Source of the DNA: Nonomuraea longispora
GTDB lineage: Bacteria; Actinomycetota; Actinomycetes; Streptosporangiales; Streptosporangiaceae
NCBI RefSeq assembly: GCF_004348345.1
Contig: NZ_SMJZ01000002.1
Location: 50,862-114,861 of the forward strand
Direction of reading: 5' to 3'
DNA: 64,000 nt
Shown: in pieces, positions 8,510-17,530 of the stretch
How positions within the stretch are numbered: the stretch's first letter is position 1
How the letters are laid out: each line of letters begins with the position of its first letter
Position numbers and translations under genes: made by a program
The notes under the pieces: generated by a model
What the model saw: the letters and a program-made list of their open reading frames with translations, nothing else
Database searches by the model: none
Told to the model about the DNA's origin: nothing

Positions 8510-9736
8510 ATGACAGAAGAACGCACAGTCGAGCCGCTGCTCGAACCCCGCGAAGGCATCCCGCCGGTCGTCGCGGACGCGGCCGGGCTGGCCACGGTCG
8601 TGGAGCGGTTCGCCGCGGGAGACGGCCCCGTCGCCGTCGACGCCGAGCGTGCCTCGGGCTACCGCTACGGCAACCGCGCCTACCTGGTGCAACTGCGCAG
8701 GGCCGGCGCCGGCACCGCGCTGATCGACCCGGTCGGCTGCCCGGACCTGTCCGCGCTCGATCGGGCCGTGGCCGACGCGGAGATCGTGTTGCACGCCGCC
8801 TCCCAGGACCTGCCGTGCCTCATGGAGCTGGGGTTCAGGCCGCGGGAGATGTTCGACACCGAGCTGGCCGGGCGGCTGCTCGGCTACGAGCGCGTGGGGC
8901 TCGGCACGATGGTCGAGACCGTGCTCGGGCTGCGGCTGGAGAAGGGCCATTCGGCGGCCGACTGGTCCACCAGGCCGTTGCCCGAAGACTGGCTGCGTTA
9001 CGCGGCGCTCGACGTGGAGGTGCTGGTCGAGCTCCGCGACGTGCTCCACGAGCAGCTGGCGGAGAGCGGGAAGCTGGAGTGGGCGCGCGAGGAGTTCGCC
9101 GCCGTGCTCAACACCCCGCCGCCGGTGCCGCGGTCCGACCCGTGGCGCCGCACCTCGGGCATCCACAAGGTACGCAACGTACGCGCGCTGGCCATCGTGC
9201 GCGAGTTGTGGACCATGCGCGATCGCATCGCCCGCGAGGCCGACCTTGCGCCCGGCAGGGTGCTGCCCGACGCTGCGATCGTCACGGCGGCGCTCGAAGG
9301 ACCCCGTACGAAGAAGGCATTGACCGAAATTTCGGCATTCACCGGGAGAAGTGCGCGACGGCACATGAGCGACTGGCTCGCCGCGGTGGCCAGGGCCCGC
9401 ACGTTGCCCGACAGCCAGCTTCCCCAGCCCAGCACGCCGGGCGACGGGCCGCCGCCGCCCAACCGGTGGGCCGATCGCGATCCGGCCGCCGCCAAGCGGC
9501 TGGCGGCGGCGCGGGCGGTGGTTTCCACGCTGGCCGACGAGCTCCACATGCCGACGGAGAACCTGCTTCAGCCCGACGCCGTCCGCAGGCTGACCTGGGA
9601 ACCGCCGGCCGAGATCACCGACGAGAGCGTGACCGCGCGGCTGCGAGAGCTCGGGGCGCGCGAGTGGCAGCTCTCACTCGCCGCCCACCCCATCGCCAAG
9701 GCGCTGGCCCGGCTGGAGCCGCGCGGCGAGCGCTGA
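8510..9736 (+). CDS. rnd: RNase D-type 3'-5' exoribonuclease with HRDC domain
   Basis: The 408-residue protein has an N-terminal DEDD exonuclease fold. Its acidic motifs are visible: V-A-V-D-A-E, ASQDLPCL and, with the motif-III tyrosine, Y-A-A-L-D-V. An HRDC nucleic-acid-binding domain follows (residues about 220-300), and then a C-terminal domain seen in actinobacterial RNase D homologues. The likely role is trimming the 3' ends of stable RNAs such as tRNA precursors. The ATG at 8510 (MTEERTVEP) follows GGAAAAGG. One oddity is D-A-E in place of the commoner D-T-E of motif I, which keeps both acidic ligands. Confidence 0.9.
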   Translation: MTEERTVEPLLEPREGIPPVVADAAGLATVVERFAAGDGPVAVDAERASGYRYGNRAYLVQLRRAGAGTALIDPVGCPDLSALDRAVADAEIVLHAASQDLPCLMELGFRPREMFDTELAGRLLGYERVGLGTMVETVLGLRLEKGHSAADWSTRPLPEDWLRYAALDVEVLVELRDVLHEQLAESGKLEWAREEFAAVLNTPPPVPRSDPWRRTSGIHKVRNVRALAIVRELWTMRDRIAREADLAPGRVLPDAAIVTAALEGPRTKKALTEISAFTGRSARRHMSDWLAAVARARTLPDSQLPQPSTPGDGPPPPNRWADRDPAAAKRLAAARAVVSTLADELHMPTENLLQPDAVRRLTWEPPAEITDESVTARLRELGAREWQLSLAAHPIAKALARLEPRGER

Positions 9737-9798
9737 GCACGGGCGGCTCCGAGCGGGGCCGCCGGCGGGCGTCCGGGCCTCCTGAGGGCCCGCGCCCC

Positions 9799-9828
9799 TT
9801 GACGCCTCGGGCCGCACAGCCGTACGGT
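9799..9828 (+). promoter_or_regulatory. Predicted promoter of the oxidoreductase/DUF993 operon
   Basis: A TTGACG box at 9799-9804 and a TACGGT box at 9823-9828 are 18 bases apart, a plausible vegetative-type promoter. A LacI-type operator begins four bases downstream, where a bound repressor would block initiation. The first gene of the operon starts at 9871. Confidence 0.6.
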
Positions 9829-9831
9829 TCG

Positions 9832-9845
9832 GGAAAGCGCTTTCC
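9832..9845. promoter_or_regulatory. LacI-family operator, perfect palindrome
   Basis: GGAAAGCGCTTTCC is a perfect 14-bp palindrome with the central CG step typical of LacI-family sites. It lies just downstream of a predicted -10 box and 26 bases before the oxidoreductase start. A near-identical sequence (GGAAAGCGGTTTCC) lies at 18531-18544 in front of the lacI-family gene, which points to that protein as the regulator. Confidence 0.8.
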
Positions 9846-9870
9846 ATCCGTTTGCCCTGAAGGGATCCTC

Positions 9871-11016
9871 ATGAGCGTGCGCACCATAGGCGTCGTGATG
9901 AACGGCGTCACCGGACGAATGGGCTATCGCCAGCATTTGGTCCGCTCCGTTCTGGCCATCAACGAGCAGGGCGGTGTCGCGCTCTCGGACGGCGCAAAGG
10001 TCAGGCTCAAGCCCGTACTGGTCGGCCGTAATGCCGACAAACTTGCAGACATTGCTTCTAAACACAACATTTCGGATTTCACTACGGAACTGGATGCGGC
10101 CCTCGCCGACGACGACAACCTCATTTACTTCGACGCCCAGGTCACCAGCGCCCGCGTCAAGTCCGTGCTCAAGGCCATCGAGGCGGGCAAGCACATCTAC
10201 GCGGAGAAGCCGACCGCCGAGTCGACCCAGGAGGCGCTCGCGCTGGCCGAGGCCGCCGCGGCCAAGGGCGTCAAGAACGGCGTCGTGCAGGACAAACTGT
10301 TCCTGCCGGGCCTGCTCAAGCTGAAGCGGCTGATCGACGGCGGCTTCTTCGGCCGGATCCTGTCGGTGCGCGGCGAATTCGGCTACTGGGTGTTCGAAGG
10401 CGACTGGCAGGAGGCGCAGCGGCCGTCGTGGAACTACCGGGCCGAGGAAGGCGGCGGCATCGTGCTCGACATGTTCCCGCACTGGCACTACGTGATGGAG
10501 AACCTGTTCGGCCGGGTCGAGTCGGTCTATGCCAGGGCGGTGACGCACATCCCCGCCCGCGTGGACGAGCAGGGCGCCACGTACCAGGCCACCGCCGACG
10601 ACGCCGCGTACGGGATCTTCGAGCTTGCAGGCGGCGTCATCGCGCAGATCAACTCCTCATGGGCGGTCCGGGTGAACCGGGACGAGCTGGTCGAGTTCCA
10701 GGTGGACGGCACGCACGGCAGCGCCGTGGCGGGCCTGCGCAACTGCCGCGCGCAGCACCGCTCGGCCACCCCCAAACCCGTCTGGAACCCCGACCTGCCG
10801 GCCACGGCCCGCTTCCGCGACGGCTGGCAGGAGGTGCCGGACAACGCCGAGTTCGACAACGGGTTCAAGGTCCAGTGGGAGGCGTTCGTCCGGCACGTGG
10901 CGGAGGACGCGCCCTTCCCCAACGACTTCGCCTCGGGCGCCCGTGGCGTGCAGCTCGCCGAGCTGGGCATGCGTTCCAACGCCGAGGGCCGCAGGATCGA
11001 GGTGCCGCAACTGTGA
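9871..11016 (+). CDS. Gfo/Idh/MocA-type NAD(P)-dependent oxidoreductase
   Basis: The 381-residue protein has an N-terminal nucleotide-binding fold with a variant glycine motif (GVVMNGVTGRMGY), the EKPT family motif (HIYAEKPTAEST) and a C-terminal alpha/beta domain. Family members oxidise or reduce sugars, inositols or their derivatives. Substrate cannot be assigned from sequence. It heads a three-gene operon with a DUF993 protein and a TIM-barrel isomerase. The stop overlaps the GTG of the next gene, so translation is probably coupled. A LacI-type operator in the promoter predicts induction by a sugar or polyol. The start is set by AAGGGA upstream of ATG 9871. Confidence 0.9.
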   Translation: MSVRTIGVVMNGVTGRMGYRQHLVRSVLAINEQGGVALSDGAKVRLKPVLVGRNADKLADIASKHNISDFTTELDAALADDDNLIYFDAQVTSARVKSVLKAIEAGKHIYAEKPTAESTQEALALAEAAAAKGVKNGVVQDKLFLPGLLKLKRLIDGGFFGRILSVRGEFGYWVFEGDWQEAQRPSWNYRAEEGGGIVLDMFPHWHYVMENLFGRVESVYARAVTHIPARVDEQGATYQATADDAAYGIFELAGGVIAQINSSWAVRVNRDELVEFQVDGTHGSAVAGLRNCRAQHRSATPKPVWNPDLPATARFRDGWQEVPDNAEFDNGFKVQWEAFVRHVAEDAPFPNDFASGARGVQLAELGMRSNAEGRRIEVPQL

Positions 11017-12179
11017 GGATCGACCTGCCCGGCATCGGGGCGTACACCCTGAACGAGCGCACGTCCTGGCCGGCGCCGGACGCCCCGGCCACCAGCCGCG
11101 TCGTGTACGCCGCCGCGCACGTGGCGGCCGACCCGCTGGGCGACAACACGCCCGGCTCCCCCGCCGCCGTCGACTGGGAGGCCACCCTCCGCTTCCGCCA
11201 CCACCTGTGGTCGTACGGAATGCGCGTCGCGGACGCCATGGACACCGCGCAGCGCAACATGGGCCTGGACTGGGCGGCCACCAAGGAGCTCATCCGCCGC
11301 AGCGCCGCCGAGGCGCGCACCGTCGGCGACCCCGCGACGCTGATCTCCTGCGGCGCGGGCACCGACCACGCGCCCCAGGCCACCGACCTCGGCACGATCA
11401 CGGCCGCGTACGCCGAGCAGATCGAGACCGTGCAGTCCGCCGGTGCCGGTGTGATCATCATGGCCTCCCGGCAGCTCGCCCGCGCCGCGAGCGGCCCCCA
11501 CGACTACCACCAGGTGTACGGCAAGCTGTTCGGCCTGGCGGACCGGCCGGTGATCCTGCACTGGCTGGGCGAGATGTTCGATCCGCAGCTGGCCGGCTAC
11601 TGGGGCTCACGCGACGTGGCGGCGGCCACCGCGTCGTTCCTCGAACTCGTCCACGCGCACGCGCCCATGGTGGACGGCGTGAAGGTGTCGCTGCTGGACG
11701 AGGAGCACGAGGTGGGGTTGCGCGCCGCGCTGCCCGGCGGCGTCAGGCTGTACACCGGCGACGACTTCAACTACCCGTCGCTGATCAGGTCCGGCTCCCA
11801 CGCGCTGCTGGGCATCTTCGACGCCATCGCCCCGGCGGCGGCGGCCGCGCTGCAGTCCCTCGACGCGGCCGCGGCCGCCCCTGACGACGCGGGCCGCGAC
11901 CGGCTGCTGGCCTCGTACGACGAGATCCTGGCCCCCACCGTCCCGCTGTCCAGGAAGATCTTCGAGACGCCCACGTACCACTACAAGACCGGCATCGTCT
12001 TCCTGGCCTGGCTGAACGGTCACCAGGACGCGTTCGCCATGGTGAACGGCGCCCAGTCGGCGCGCTCGCTGCTCCACCTGTCGGAGGTGTTCCGCCTGGC
12101 CGACCAGGCGGGGCTGCTGACCGACCAGGAGCTGGCCGTACGCCGCATGAAGGCGCTGCTGGAGGTGAACGGACTGTGA
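11013..12179 (+). CDS. DUF993 family protein (dihydrodipicolinate synthase-like barrel)
   Basis: The 388-residue product belongs to the DUF993 family, predicted TIM barrels related to class I aldolases such as dihydrodipicolinate synthase. Recognisable segments include the N-terminal RTSWPAP, SCGAGTDHAPQ, VIIMASRQLARAA, the barrel strand VDGVKVSLLD with a lysine that may be the Schiff-base residue (inference), and GDDFNYPSLI. It is placed between an oxidoreductase and a xylose-isomerase-like protein, with 4-base overlaps on both sides. The three probably carry out consecutive steps of one sugar or polyol breakdown route, perhaps a retro-aldol cleavage here. Confidence 0.85.
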   Translation: MRIDLPGIGAYTLNERTSWPAPDAPATSRVVYAAAHVAADPLGDNTPGSPAAVDWEATLRFRHHLWSYGMRVADAMDTAQRNMGLDWAATKELIRRSAAEARTVGDPATLISCGAGTDHAPQATDLGTITAAYAEQIETVQSAGAGVIIMASRQLARAASGPHDYHQVYGKLFGLADRPVILHWLGEMFDPQLAGYWGSRDVAAATASFLELVHAHAPMVDGVKVSLLDEEHEVGLRAALPGGVRLYTGDDFNYPSLIRSGSHALLGIFDAIAPAAAAALQSLDAAAAAPDDAGRDRLLASYDEILAPTVPLSRKIFETPTYHYKTGIVFLAWLNGHQDAFAMVNGAQSARSLLHLSEVFRLADQAGLLTDQELAVRRMKALLEVNGL

Positions 12180-13144
12180 GCCTGTCACTCAACCAGCGGA
12201 CGACGCAGCGCTGGACCGTGGCCGAGGCCGTGGACGGATGCGTACGGCACGGGCTGGAAGCGGTCGGGTTGTGGCGGGAGGACGTCGCCGGGCAGGGCCT
12301 CGCGGAGAGCGTGAAGCTGGTCAGGGCGGCGGGGCTGCGTGTGTCGTCGCTGTGCAGGGGCGGATTCCTCACGGCCGGCGGGCTGCCGGGCGACGAGGGC
12401 CGCCGTGCCTTCGCCCGCGCGCTCGACGACAACCGGCGGGCCGTCGACGAGGCGGCCGAGCTGGGGGCGGCCTGCCTGGTGATGGTGGTGGGCGGCCTGC
12501 CGGGCGTGACCCCGGGCGAGCCGCTGCCGGCAGGCCTCCGGGACACGCGCGGCGCTCCGAGGGCGGGCGGCACGGGTGACGGTGGCGCGGGCGGCACCGG
12601 CGGCGGGAGTTACGGCGGCGTGGCGGCGGGCGGTTTCTCGCGGGACCTGGCCGGGGCGCGGGAGCGGGTGGCCGAGGCGCTGGCGGAGCTCGCCCCCTAC
12701 GCCGGGGAGCGGGGCGTCAAGCTCGCCCTCGAGCCGCTGCACCCGGTCTACTGTCCCGACCGGGCCGTGCTGTCCACCCTCGGGCAGGCGCTCGACCTGA
12801 GCCTGGCCCACCCGGAGGAGCAGGTCGGCGTGGTGGTGGACACCTTCCACGTCTGGTGGGACCCGAGGCTGTCCGACGACATCGCCCGCGCGGGCCGCCG
12901 GATCGCCTCGTACCAGGTGTGCGACTACCTGCACCCGCTGCCCGCCGACGTGCTGCTCGGGCGGGGCATGATGGGTGACGGCGTGATCGCCTTCCCGCCG
13001 ATCACGCAGGCGGTGCTGGCCGCCGGATACACCGGCGACATCGAGGTGGAGATCTTCAACGCCGACGTCTGGGCCGCCGACCCTGACGAGGTGGTGGCCA
13101 CGATGAAGGCCCGCTACGAGGACGTGGTGCTCGCCGCCCGGTGA
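12176..13144 (+). CDS. Xylose-isomerase-like TIM-barrel sugar-phosphate isomerase/epimerase
   Basis: The 322-residue protein has the pattern of AP-endonuclease-2/xylose-isomerase-like barrels: LKLALEPLHP-like metal ligand segment (V-K-L-A-L-E-P-L-H-P), VGVVVDTFHVWWDP, and the C-terminal DIEVEIFNADVW. Glu, His and Asp at these sites would hold the divalent metal. A glycine-rich insertion of about 35 residues (12536-12640, GGTGDGGAGGTGGG) interrupts the barrel after the third strand and is probably a disordered loop. It is the last gene of the operator-controlled operon and overlaps the DUF993 stop. The exact sugar is unknown. Confidence 0.85.
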   Translation: MSLSLNQRTTQRWTVAEAVDGCVRHGLEAVGLWREDVAGQGLAESVKLVRAAGLRVSSLCRGGFLTAGGLPGDEGRRAFARALDDNRRAVDEAAELGAACLVMVVGGLPGVTPGEPLPAGLRDTRGAPRAGGTGDGGAGGTGGGSYGGVAAGGFSRDLAGARERVAEALAELAPYAGERGVKLALEPLHPVYCPDRAVLSTLGQALDLSLAHPEEQVGVVVDTFHVWWDPRLSDDIARAGRRIASYQVCDYLHPLPADVLLGRGMMGDGVIAFPPITQAVLAAGYTGDIEVEIFNADVWAADPDEVVATMKARYEDVVLAAR

Positions 13145-13162
13145 GCGGCGTGTGCCGTTGTG

Positions 13163-15748
13163 TCAGGACGGGAGCGTGATCGTGCCCGCGGCGCCGTTGA
13201 CCGTGATCTCCTGGCCCGTGGTGATGCGGTGGGTGGCGTCGGCGACGCCGACGACGGCCGGGATGCCGTACTCCCTGGCCACCACCGCGCCGTGCGACAT
13301 CGAGCCGCCCATCTCCATCACGAGCCCGCCCGCCGTCAGGAACAGCGGCGTCCAGCCGGGATCCGTCGAGGGGCAGACGAGGATCTCGCCCGGTTCCAGG
13401 TGCGCGCCCATCGGGTCCATCACCACCCTGGCCAGGCCGGTCACGGTGCCCGCCGACGCGGCCGTGCCGGTCAGCGCGCCGTCCGCGGCGGGCGTGGCCA
13501 GCGCCTCGGGCTCGGTGCCGTCGGAAAGGAGCATCCTGGGCACGTGCCTGCGGCGCGACTCACGTTCGTGCGCTTCGCGCCGCTCCGCCACCAGCCCGCG
13601 CAGGTCGCCGCCGCCCAGGGCGGCCCTGGCCTCTCTCAGGTCGAGGAAGAACACGTCACGCGCCGTGTCCAGCACGCCGAGGCCGACCAGGTGCTCCCCC
13701 ACCTGGAGCAGGCTCCGCCGCACCCCGGCGAGCGACTTGACCACGTAGAACTTGGGCAGTTCCCGCAACCCCGCGTACATCCGTGTGCGCCCGAGCGCGA
13801 ACCGCACCACGGCGGCCCGCCACCGGCCCTTGCGCCCGGCCTCGGCCGCCACGCGGGCGATCGCCGTCTCCGCCTTACGTGCGCCGTTGGCGAACAGCGC
13901 GGCGGGCGCGAGGCCGGCGTCGGCGTCCATGCGCAGGTAGTTGGCGATCACGCCGAGGATGTGGCCGGGCTCCTCCGACCAGCGGGGCACGCCCAGGTCG
14001 ATCTCGGCGACGCCGCGATGTCCGTACGTGTCCAGAAATTTCGTGATCTCCCGCTGGGCGATGGGCGGGAGCGTCCCAGCGCGGTAGCGGCGCACCAGCT
14101 CGGCCACCGGTTCCTTCCGGAACGGCTCCGGCTCGACGCGGGTGGACAGGTCCCACAGCTCCAGGTCCATCTCCGTGGTGGGGTTGTGCGGCACGCTGCG
14201 CAAAACGTCCTGCATGTCGCCGAGCGGCACACCGGAGAGCCTGGACGACAGCGCGAACAGGCCGTAGCCCGTGATCACGATCGGCATGATCGAGACGATG
14301 AAGGGGAAGGCGTTCACGAGCACGCGCTGGGCGTGGTCCAGGCGCTGCTCCGGGGTGGCGTCCGCCGGCAGCCGGAGCCGCCGGTCGGTGACCTCGCCGA
14401 CGCGGGCGGTGTACGCCAGGGCCTTGCGCGGCCTGGTCAGCGCGAGCAGCACCCGTGAGGGGGCGTGGATGCGGCCGGCGAAGCGGCGCAGGCCGCGGAT
14501 CACGGGACGGCGGGAGGTGTACGCCAGCGACAGCCGGGGATCCGTCACCAGCTGATCGACGACCGGGCCCGTACGCGCCTCGCCGAGCTGCAGCATGCGC
14601 GGCATGATGACGCGGCCGGCCTTGCTGCGTACGGCGGTGGTGAGGTCCACCCACAACCGCTGCCCCGACTCGGTCATGAAGGCCGGGCCGTCGAGGGGGT
14701 CGGCGGGACCGTGGCCGAACATCCCGGCCCCTCCCGAGGCGACCGCCTTGAGCGCCGACGCCCCCATGGGGGTGAGCGGCCCCATGACGCCCTGGGCGAC
14801 GTTGAAGGAGAAGTACGCTCGCAGGCCGGGCCTGGGGTCGTCCGGCAGCGGGTAGAGGGTGGTGATCGGGCGCGCCTGGGTGAGCCAGAGCCGGCCGTCG
14901 TGGTCGATGGCCCATTCGGTGTCCTGGGGGGTGCCGTAGTGGTCCTCGACGCGGGTGCCCAGCTCGGTCAGGGCGAGCACCTCTGCGTCGGTCAGGCAGA
15001 GCTCCTCGCCGGGCGCGTCGCCGGTGGCCTCGACACGTTCCGTGCCGCCACCGGGCAGCGCGCGGACCGCCAGCCGCTTGTCGCCCGCCCGGCGTTCGAG
15101 GATCTCACCCCCGTGGACGGTGAAGCGGTCGGGGTTCACGGCGCCGGAGACGACGGCCTCGCCGAGCCCTGGGGCCGCGTCGATGACGGCCTCGCGCCGG
15201 CGGCCCGTGACCGGGTTGGCGGTGAACATGACGCCCGACACCCGCGCGTCCACCATCGTCTGGACGACCACCGCGAGCCGTACGGCGGCGTGGTCGATGC
15301 CGTTCGACTCGCGGTAGGCGACGGCTCGGTCGGTCCAGAGCGAGGCCCAGCAGCGGCGTACGGCGTCGGCCACCGCGTCCGCTCCCACCACGTTGAGAAA
15401 GGTGTCCTGCTGCCCGGCGAAGCTGGCGAACGGCAGGTCCTCGGCGGTGGCGGAGGAGCGCACGGCCACCGGCACGTCGTCCCCGAGCGCGGTGTACGCC
15501 TTGACGATCGTCTCGTGCACGGTCGCCGGCACCGAGGCCTCCAGCAGGTGCCGCCTGGCGCGCTCGGCGAGCCCTTCGCCGCTCGTCTCCAGGCCAACGG
15601 CGACCTGACGGTACGCCTCCGTGGTCAGCACCCAGCCTGGGGGCACGGGCAGCCCCGCCCTGGTCAGCTCGCCCAGGTTGGCGGCCTTTCCGCCCACCTC
15701 GGCGAGCATCCCCGCGTCGATCTCGGAGAAATCCAGTGCCGTGTTCAT
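13163..15748 (-). CDS. Rifampin phosphotransferase-like / PEP-synthase-like dikinase
   Basis: The 861-residue protein has the three-part layout of rifamycin phosphotransferase Rph. It has an N-terminal ATP-grasp domain (VGGKAANLGELTRAGLPVPPG, and VAVRSSATAEDLP), a long central substrate domain, and a C-terminal swivelling phosphohistidine domain. The catalytic histidine is His819 in G-G-S-M-S-H-G-A-V-V-A-R-E-Y-G-I-P. PEP synthase proper has an extra PEP-binding domain that is absent here, so Rph or a related dikinase fits best. ATG 15748 and GTG 15757 are both possible starts. The rifamycin-associated element expected upstream of many rph genes is not seen; instead there is a TGACAC/GTGTCA palindrome. 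True rifampin activity is therefore uncertain. Confidence 0.75.
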   Translation of the reverse strand: MNTALDFSEIDAGMLAEVGGKAANLGELTRAGLPVPPGWVLTTEAYRQVAVGLETSGEGLAERARRHLLEASVPATVHETIVKAYTALGDDVPVAVRSSATAEDLPFASFAGQQDTFLNVVGADAVADAVRRCWASLWTDRAVAYRESNGIDHAAVRLAVVVQTMVDARVSGVMFTANPVTGRRREAVIDAAPGLGEAVVSGAVNPDRFTVHGGEILERRAGDKRLAVRALPGGGTERVEATGDAPGEELCLTDAEVLALTELGTRVEDHYGTPQDTEWAIDHDGRLWLTQARPITTLYPLPDDPRPGLRAYFSFNVAQGVMGPLTPMGASALKAVASGGAGMFGHGPADPLDGPAFMTESGQRLWVDLTTAVRSKAGRVIMPRMLQLGEARTGPVVDQLVTDPRLSLAYTSRRPVIRGLRRFAGRIHAPSRVLLALTRPRKALAYTARVGEVTDRRLRLPADATPEQRLDHAQRVLVNAFPFIVSIMPIVITGYGLFALSSRLSGVPLGDMQDVLRSVPHNPTTEMDLELWDLSTRVEPEPFRKEPVAELVRRYRAGTLPPIAQREITKFLDTYGHRGVAEIDLGVPRWSEEPGHILGVIANYLRMDADAGLAPAALFANGARKAETAIARVAAEAGRKGRWRAAVVRFALGRTRMYAGLRELPKFYVVKSLAGVRRSLLQVGEHLVGLGVLDTARDVFFLDLREARAALGGGDLRGLVAERREAHERESRRRHVPRMLLSDGTEPEALATPAADGALTGTAASAGTVTGLARVVMDPMGAHLEPGEILVCPSTDPGWTPLFLTAGGLVMEMGGSMSHGAVVAREYGIPAVVGVADATHRITTGQEITVNGAAGTITLPS

Positions 15749-15775
15749 CAGATGCACACCTGCCCTTCAGCGTCC

Positions 15776-15789
15776 TGACACGAGTGTCA
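15776..15789. promoter_or_regulatory. Palindrome upstream of the Rph-like gene
   Basis: TGACAC-GA-GTGTCA has perfect 6-bp arms and a 2-bp spacer. It lies 27-41 bases upstream of the ATG of the Rph-like gene, in the 70-base gap after the phosphodiesterase gene. Its form fits a dimeric TetR- or GntR-type repressor site. No matching regulator can be named from the window. Confidence 0.5.
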
Positions 15790-15827
15790 CGCTTTCCCGG
15801 CAAGAATTCAACACATGATGAAAGAAG

Positions 15828-16748
15828 TCACAGGGGCAGCGGCTCACCGTCCAGATCCCAGGCGGGATCGACGTTCGCCCCCACCAGGGCGAGCACCGTC
15901 GGAGCCACGTCGACCAGCCGGGGACCGCTCAGTCGACGTCCGCCCAGGTGCTCACCCAGCCGGCCGGCGATCACGAACACCCTGCGCTCCTCCTCCGAGT
16001 CTCCGCCGTGACCGCCCTCGTCCACGTGCCCGTGGTCGGTCGTGACGAGCACGGTCCAGCGCTCGTCCGCGTACGAGGGCCGGGCACGGACGGTGTCGAG
16101 CAGGCGCCCCAGGTAGGCGTCCTGGGTCTGGAGTGCGGCGGCGTACTCGGGGCAGTGCGGGCCGAGGTCGTGGGCCACGTCGTCGGTCTCGCCCAGGTAG
16201 ACGAACACCGCGTCCGGGTCGCTCGTGGCCAGGTGCCGTACGGCCGCGGCGGCGACCTGCGTGTCGGCCTCGGCCCAGCCGATGGCGTAGCCGTCGCGCA
16301 CGAACCGGTGGCCGGCCGCCGGGCCGAACGCGCCGTGCTCGGCGAGCGCCGCCCACGAGAAGAAGGCGGCAGTGGACAGCTCAGGGCGGACATTCTGCGC
16401 ACGAGTCAGAAAATCCGGATATTTCTGGAACTGGGGCGCGGCGAAGCTGTTGTCTACGACGCCGTGTTTGTCGGGCCAGGCTCCGGTGGCGATGGACGAC
16501 CAGCCGGGCCCCGAGTCCGTACGCGACCTGATCGTCCGGCCGCCGGTCGCCGGCTCAGGAGCCTTGGGCACGACCTCGCCCGCCGACTCCGTACGCGGCG
16601 TGCCGGCCTCACCATAGGGGAGCATGCTGGTGCCGTACGCACCGGAGGCCATCAGCTCCGCCAGCACCGGCGCGCCCACGGCCTGGAGCCGGTCGAAGCG
16701 CAGGCCGTCCATACCGACAACGAGGACTTTGTTCTTGGATGCGGACAT
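15828..16748 (-). CDS. Alkaline-phosphatase-superfamily phosphodiesterase
   Basis: The 306-residue product matches type I phosphodiesterase/nucleotide pyrophosphatase-like enzymes of the alkaline phosphatase superfamily. The first metal aspartate is in V-V-G-M-D-G-L-R. The nucleophile is probably in the TDSGPGWSSIATG segment, followed by WPDKHGVVDN. Further metal ligands are in GETDDVAHDLGPHC and TTDHGHVDEGGHGG. No signal peptide is seen, so it is probably cytosolic. ATG 16748 follows an AGGGGG site. It comes eight bases after the TIM-barrel gene and is very likely in the lacI transcript, which suggests a phosphorylated or phosphodiester sugar substrate (inference). Confidence 0.85.
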   Translation of the reverse strand: MSASKNKVLVVGMDGLRFDRLQAVGAPVLAELMASGAYGTSMLPYGEAGTPRTESAGEVVPKAPEPATGGRTIRSRTDSGPGWSSIATGAWPDKHGVVDNSFAAPQFQKYPDFLTRAQNVRPELSTAAFFSWAALAEHGAFGPAAGHRFVRDGYAIGWAEADTQVAAAAVRHLATSDPDAVFVYLGETDDVAHDLGPHCPEYAAALQTQDAYLGRLLDTVRARPSYADERWTVLVTTDHGHVDEGGHGGDSEEERRVFVIAGRLGEHLGGRRLSGPRLVDVAPTVLALVGANVDPAWDLDGEPLPL

Positions 16749-16756
16749 CCCCCTAT

Positions 16757-17530
16757 CTAAGCGGTGAAACGTCGCACCCAGTCGGCCGCTCCCGGCAGGA
16801 TCTCCTCGACCGGAGCGACCTGGGGATACCACGTGCGCTCCCACTCCAGCGACACCCAGCCGCCGTAGCCGGCGTCGCGCAGCAGCCCGCCCGCCTCGTC
16901 GAGCGGCACGGACCCGGTCCACAGGGGCACCGGCGTGGTGTCGTGCGCCGACACGGCATCCTTGACCTGGACGTAGGCCAGGTGGGGCCCGAGCGCGGCG
17001 AGCGAGTCCGCCGGCGGCTCGCCGTTGCGCCAGGGGTGCAGCAGGTCCCACAGCGCGCCGGTGGTCTCGGGGCTGCCCGCCTCGGCGAGCAGGGCGGCCA
17101 CGGCGGCGCCGGTGGCCATGGCGTCGTGCGTCTCGACGAGCACGCGGAGACCGAGGGCGCCCGCCGTACCGGAGACCGCCTTGAGCCTGCGGGCGCCGAC
17201 GGCCGGATCGTCGCCGCGGGGGAAGACCCGCACGCCGGGAGCGCCCAGGTCGGCGGCGAGCCGCAGGTCGGCGAGGAGCACCTTGATGACGGGTTCGTCC
17301 GGCCCTGGCTCACAGATGCCGACATATCCGGCGAGGGCGGAGATCTCCAGGCCCGCCCGCTCCACCCGTTCCCGCACCGAGCGCCGCTCAGCGGCGTCCA
17401 GGCCGGAGTGCACGCCGGTGTCGGGGTGCAGGCGCAACTCCAGCCCCTGGCAGCCGCCTCCGGTCGCGATCTCGATCGCCCTGCCGAGCCCCTCGCCGGG
17501 CATGCCCAGCGTGCTGACCGCCAGTCTCAC
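16757..17530 (-). CDS. Xylose-isomerase-like TIM-barrel protein
   Basis: The 257-residue protein is a sugar-phosphate isomerase/epimerase-type barrel. It shows LELRLHPDTGVHSGL near strand two, VLVETHDAMATG with the metal glutamate, LWDLLHPWRNGE, YVQVKDA and WVSLEWERTW, the usual places for Glu/Asp/His ligands. It is a second, only distantly similar member besides the one at 12176-13144. Its GTG overlaps the lacI stop, so the two are translationally coupled. That places the enzyme under the same autoregulated promoter, presumably in the same pathway as the operator-linked operon at 9871-13144. Confidence 0.85.
   Translation of the reverse strand: MRLAVSTLGMPGEGLGRAIEIATGGGCQGLELRLHPDTGVHSGLDAAERRSVRERVERAGLEISALAGYVGICEPGPDEPVIKVLLADLRLAADLGAPGVRVFPRGDDPAVGARRLKAVSGTAGALGLRVLVETHDAMATGAAVAALLAEAGSPETTGALWDLLHPWRNGEPPADSLAALGPHLAYVQVKDAVSAHDTTPVPLWTGSVPLDEAGGLLRDAGYGGWVSLEWERTWYPQVAPVEEILPGAADWVRRFTA

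Noticed and set aside
15749..15827. Rifamycin-associated element upstream of the Rph-like gene
   Set aside because: No sequence resembling the 19-bp GGGGCTTGC...GCAAG-type element is present in the 70-base gap; only the TGACAC/GTGTCA palindrome is seen.
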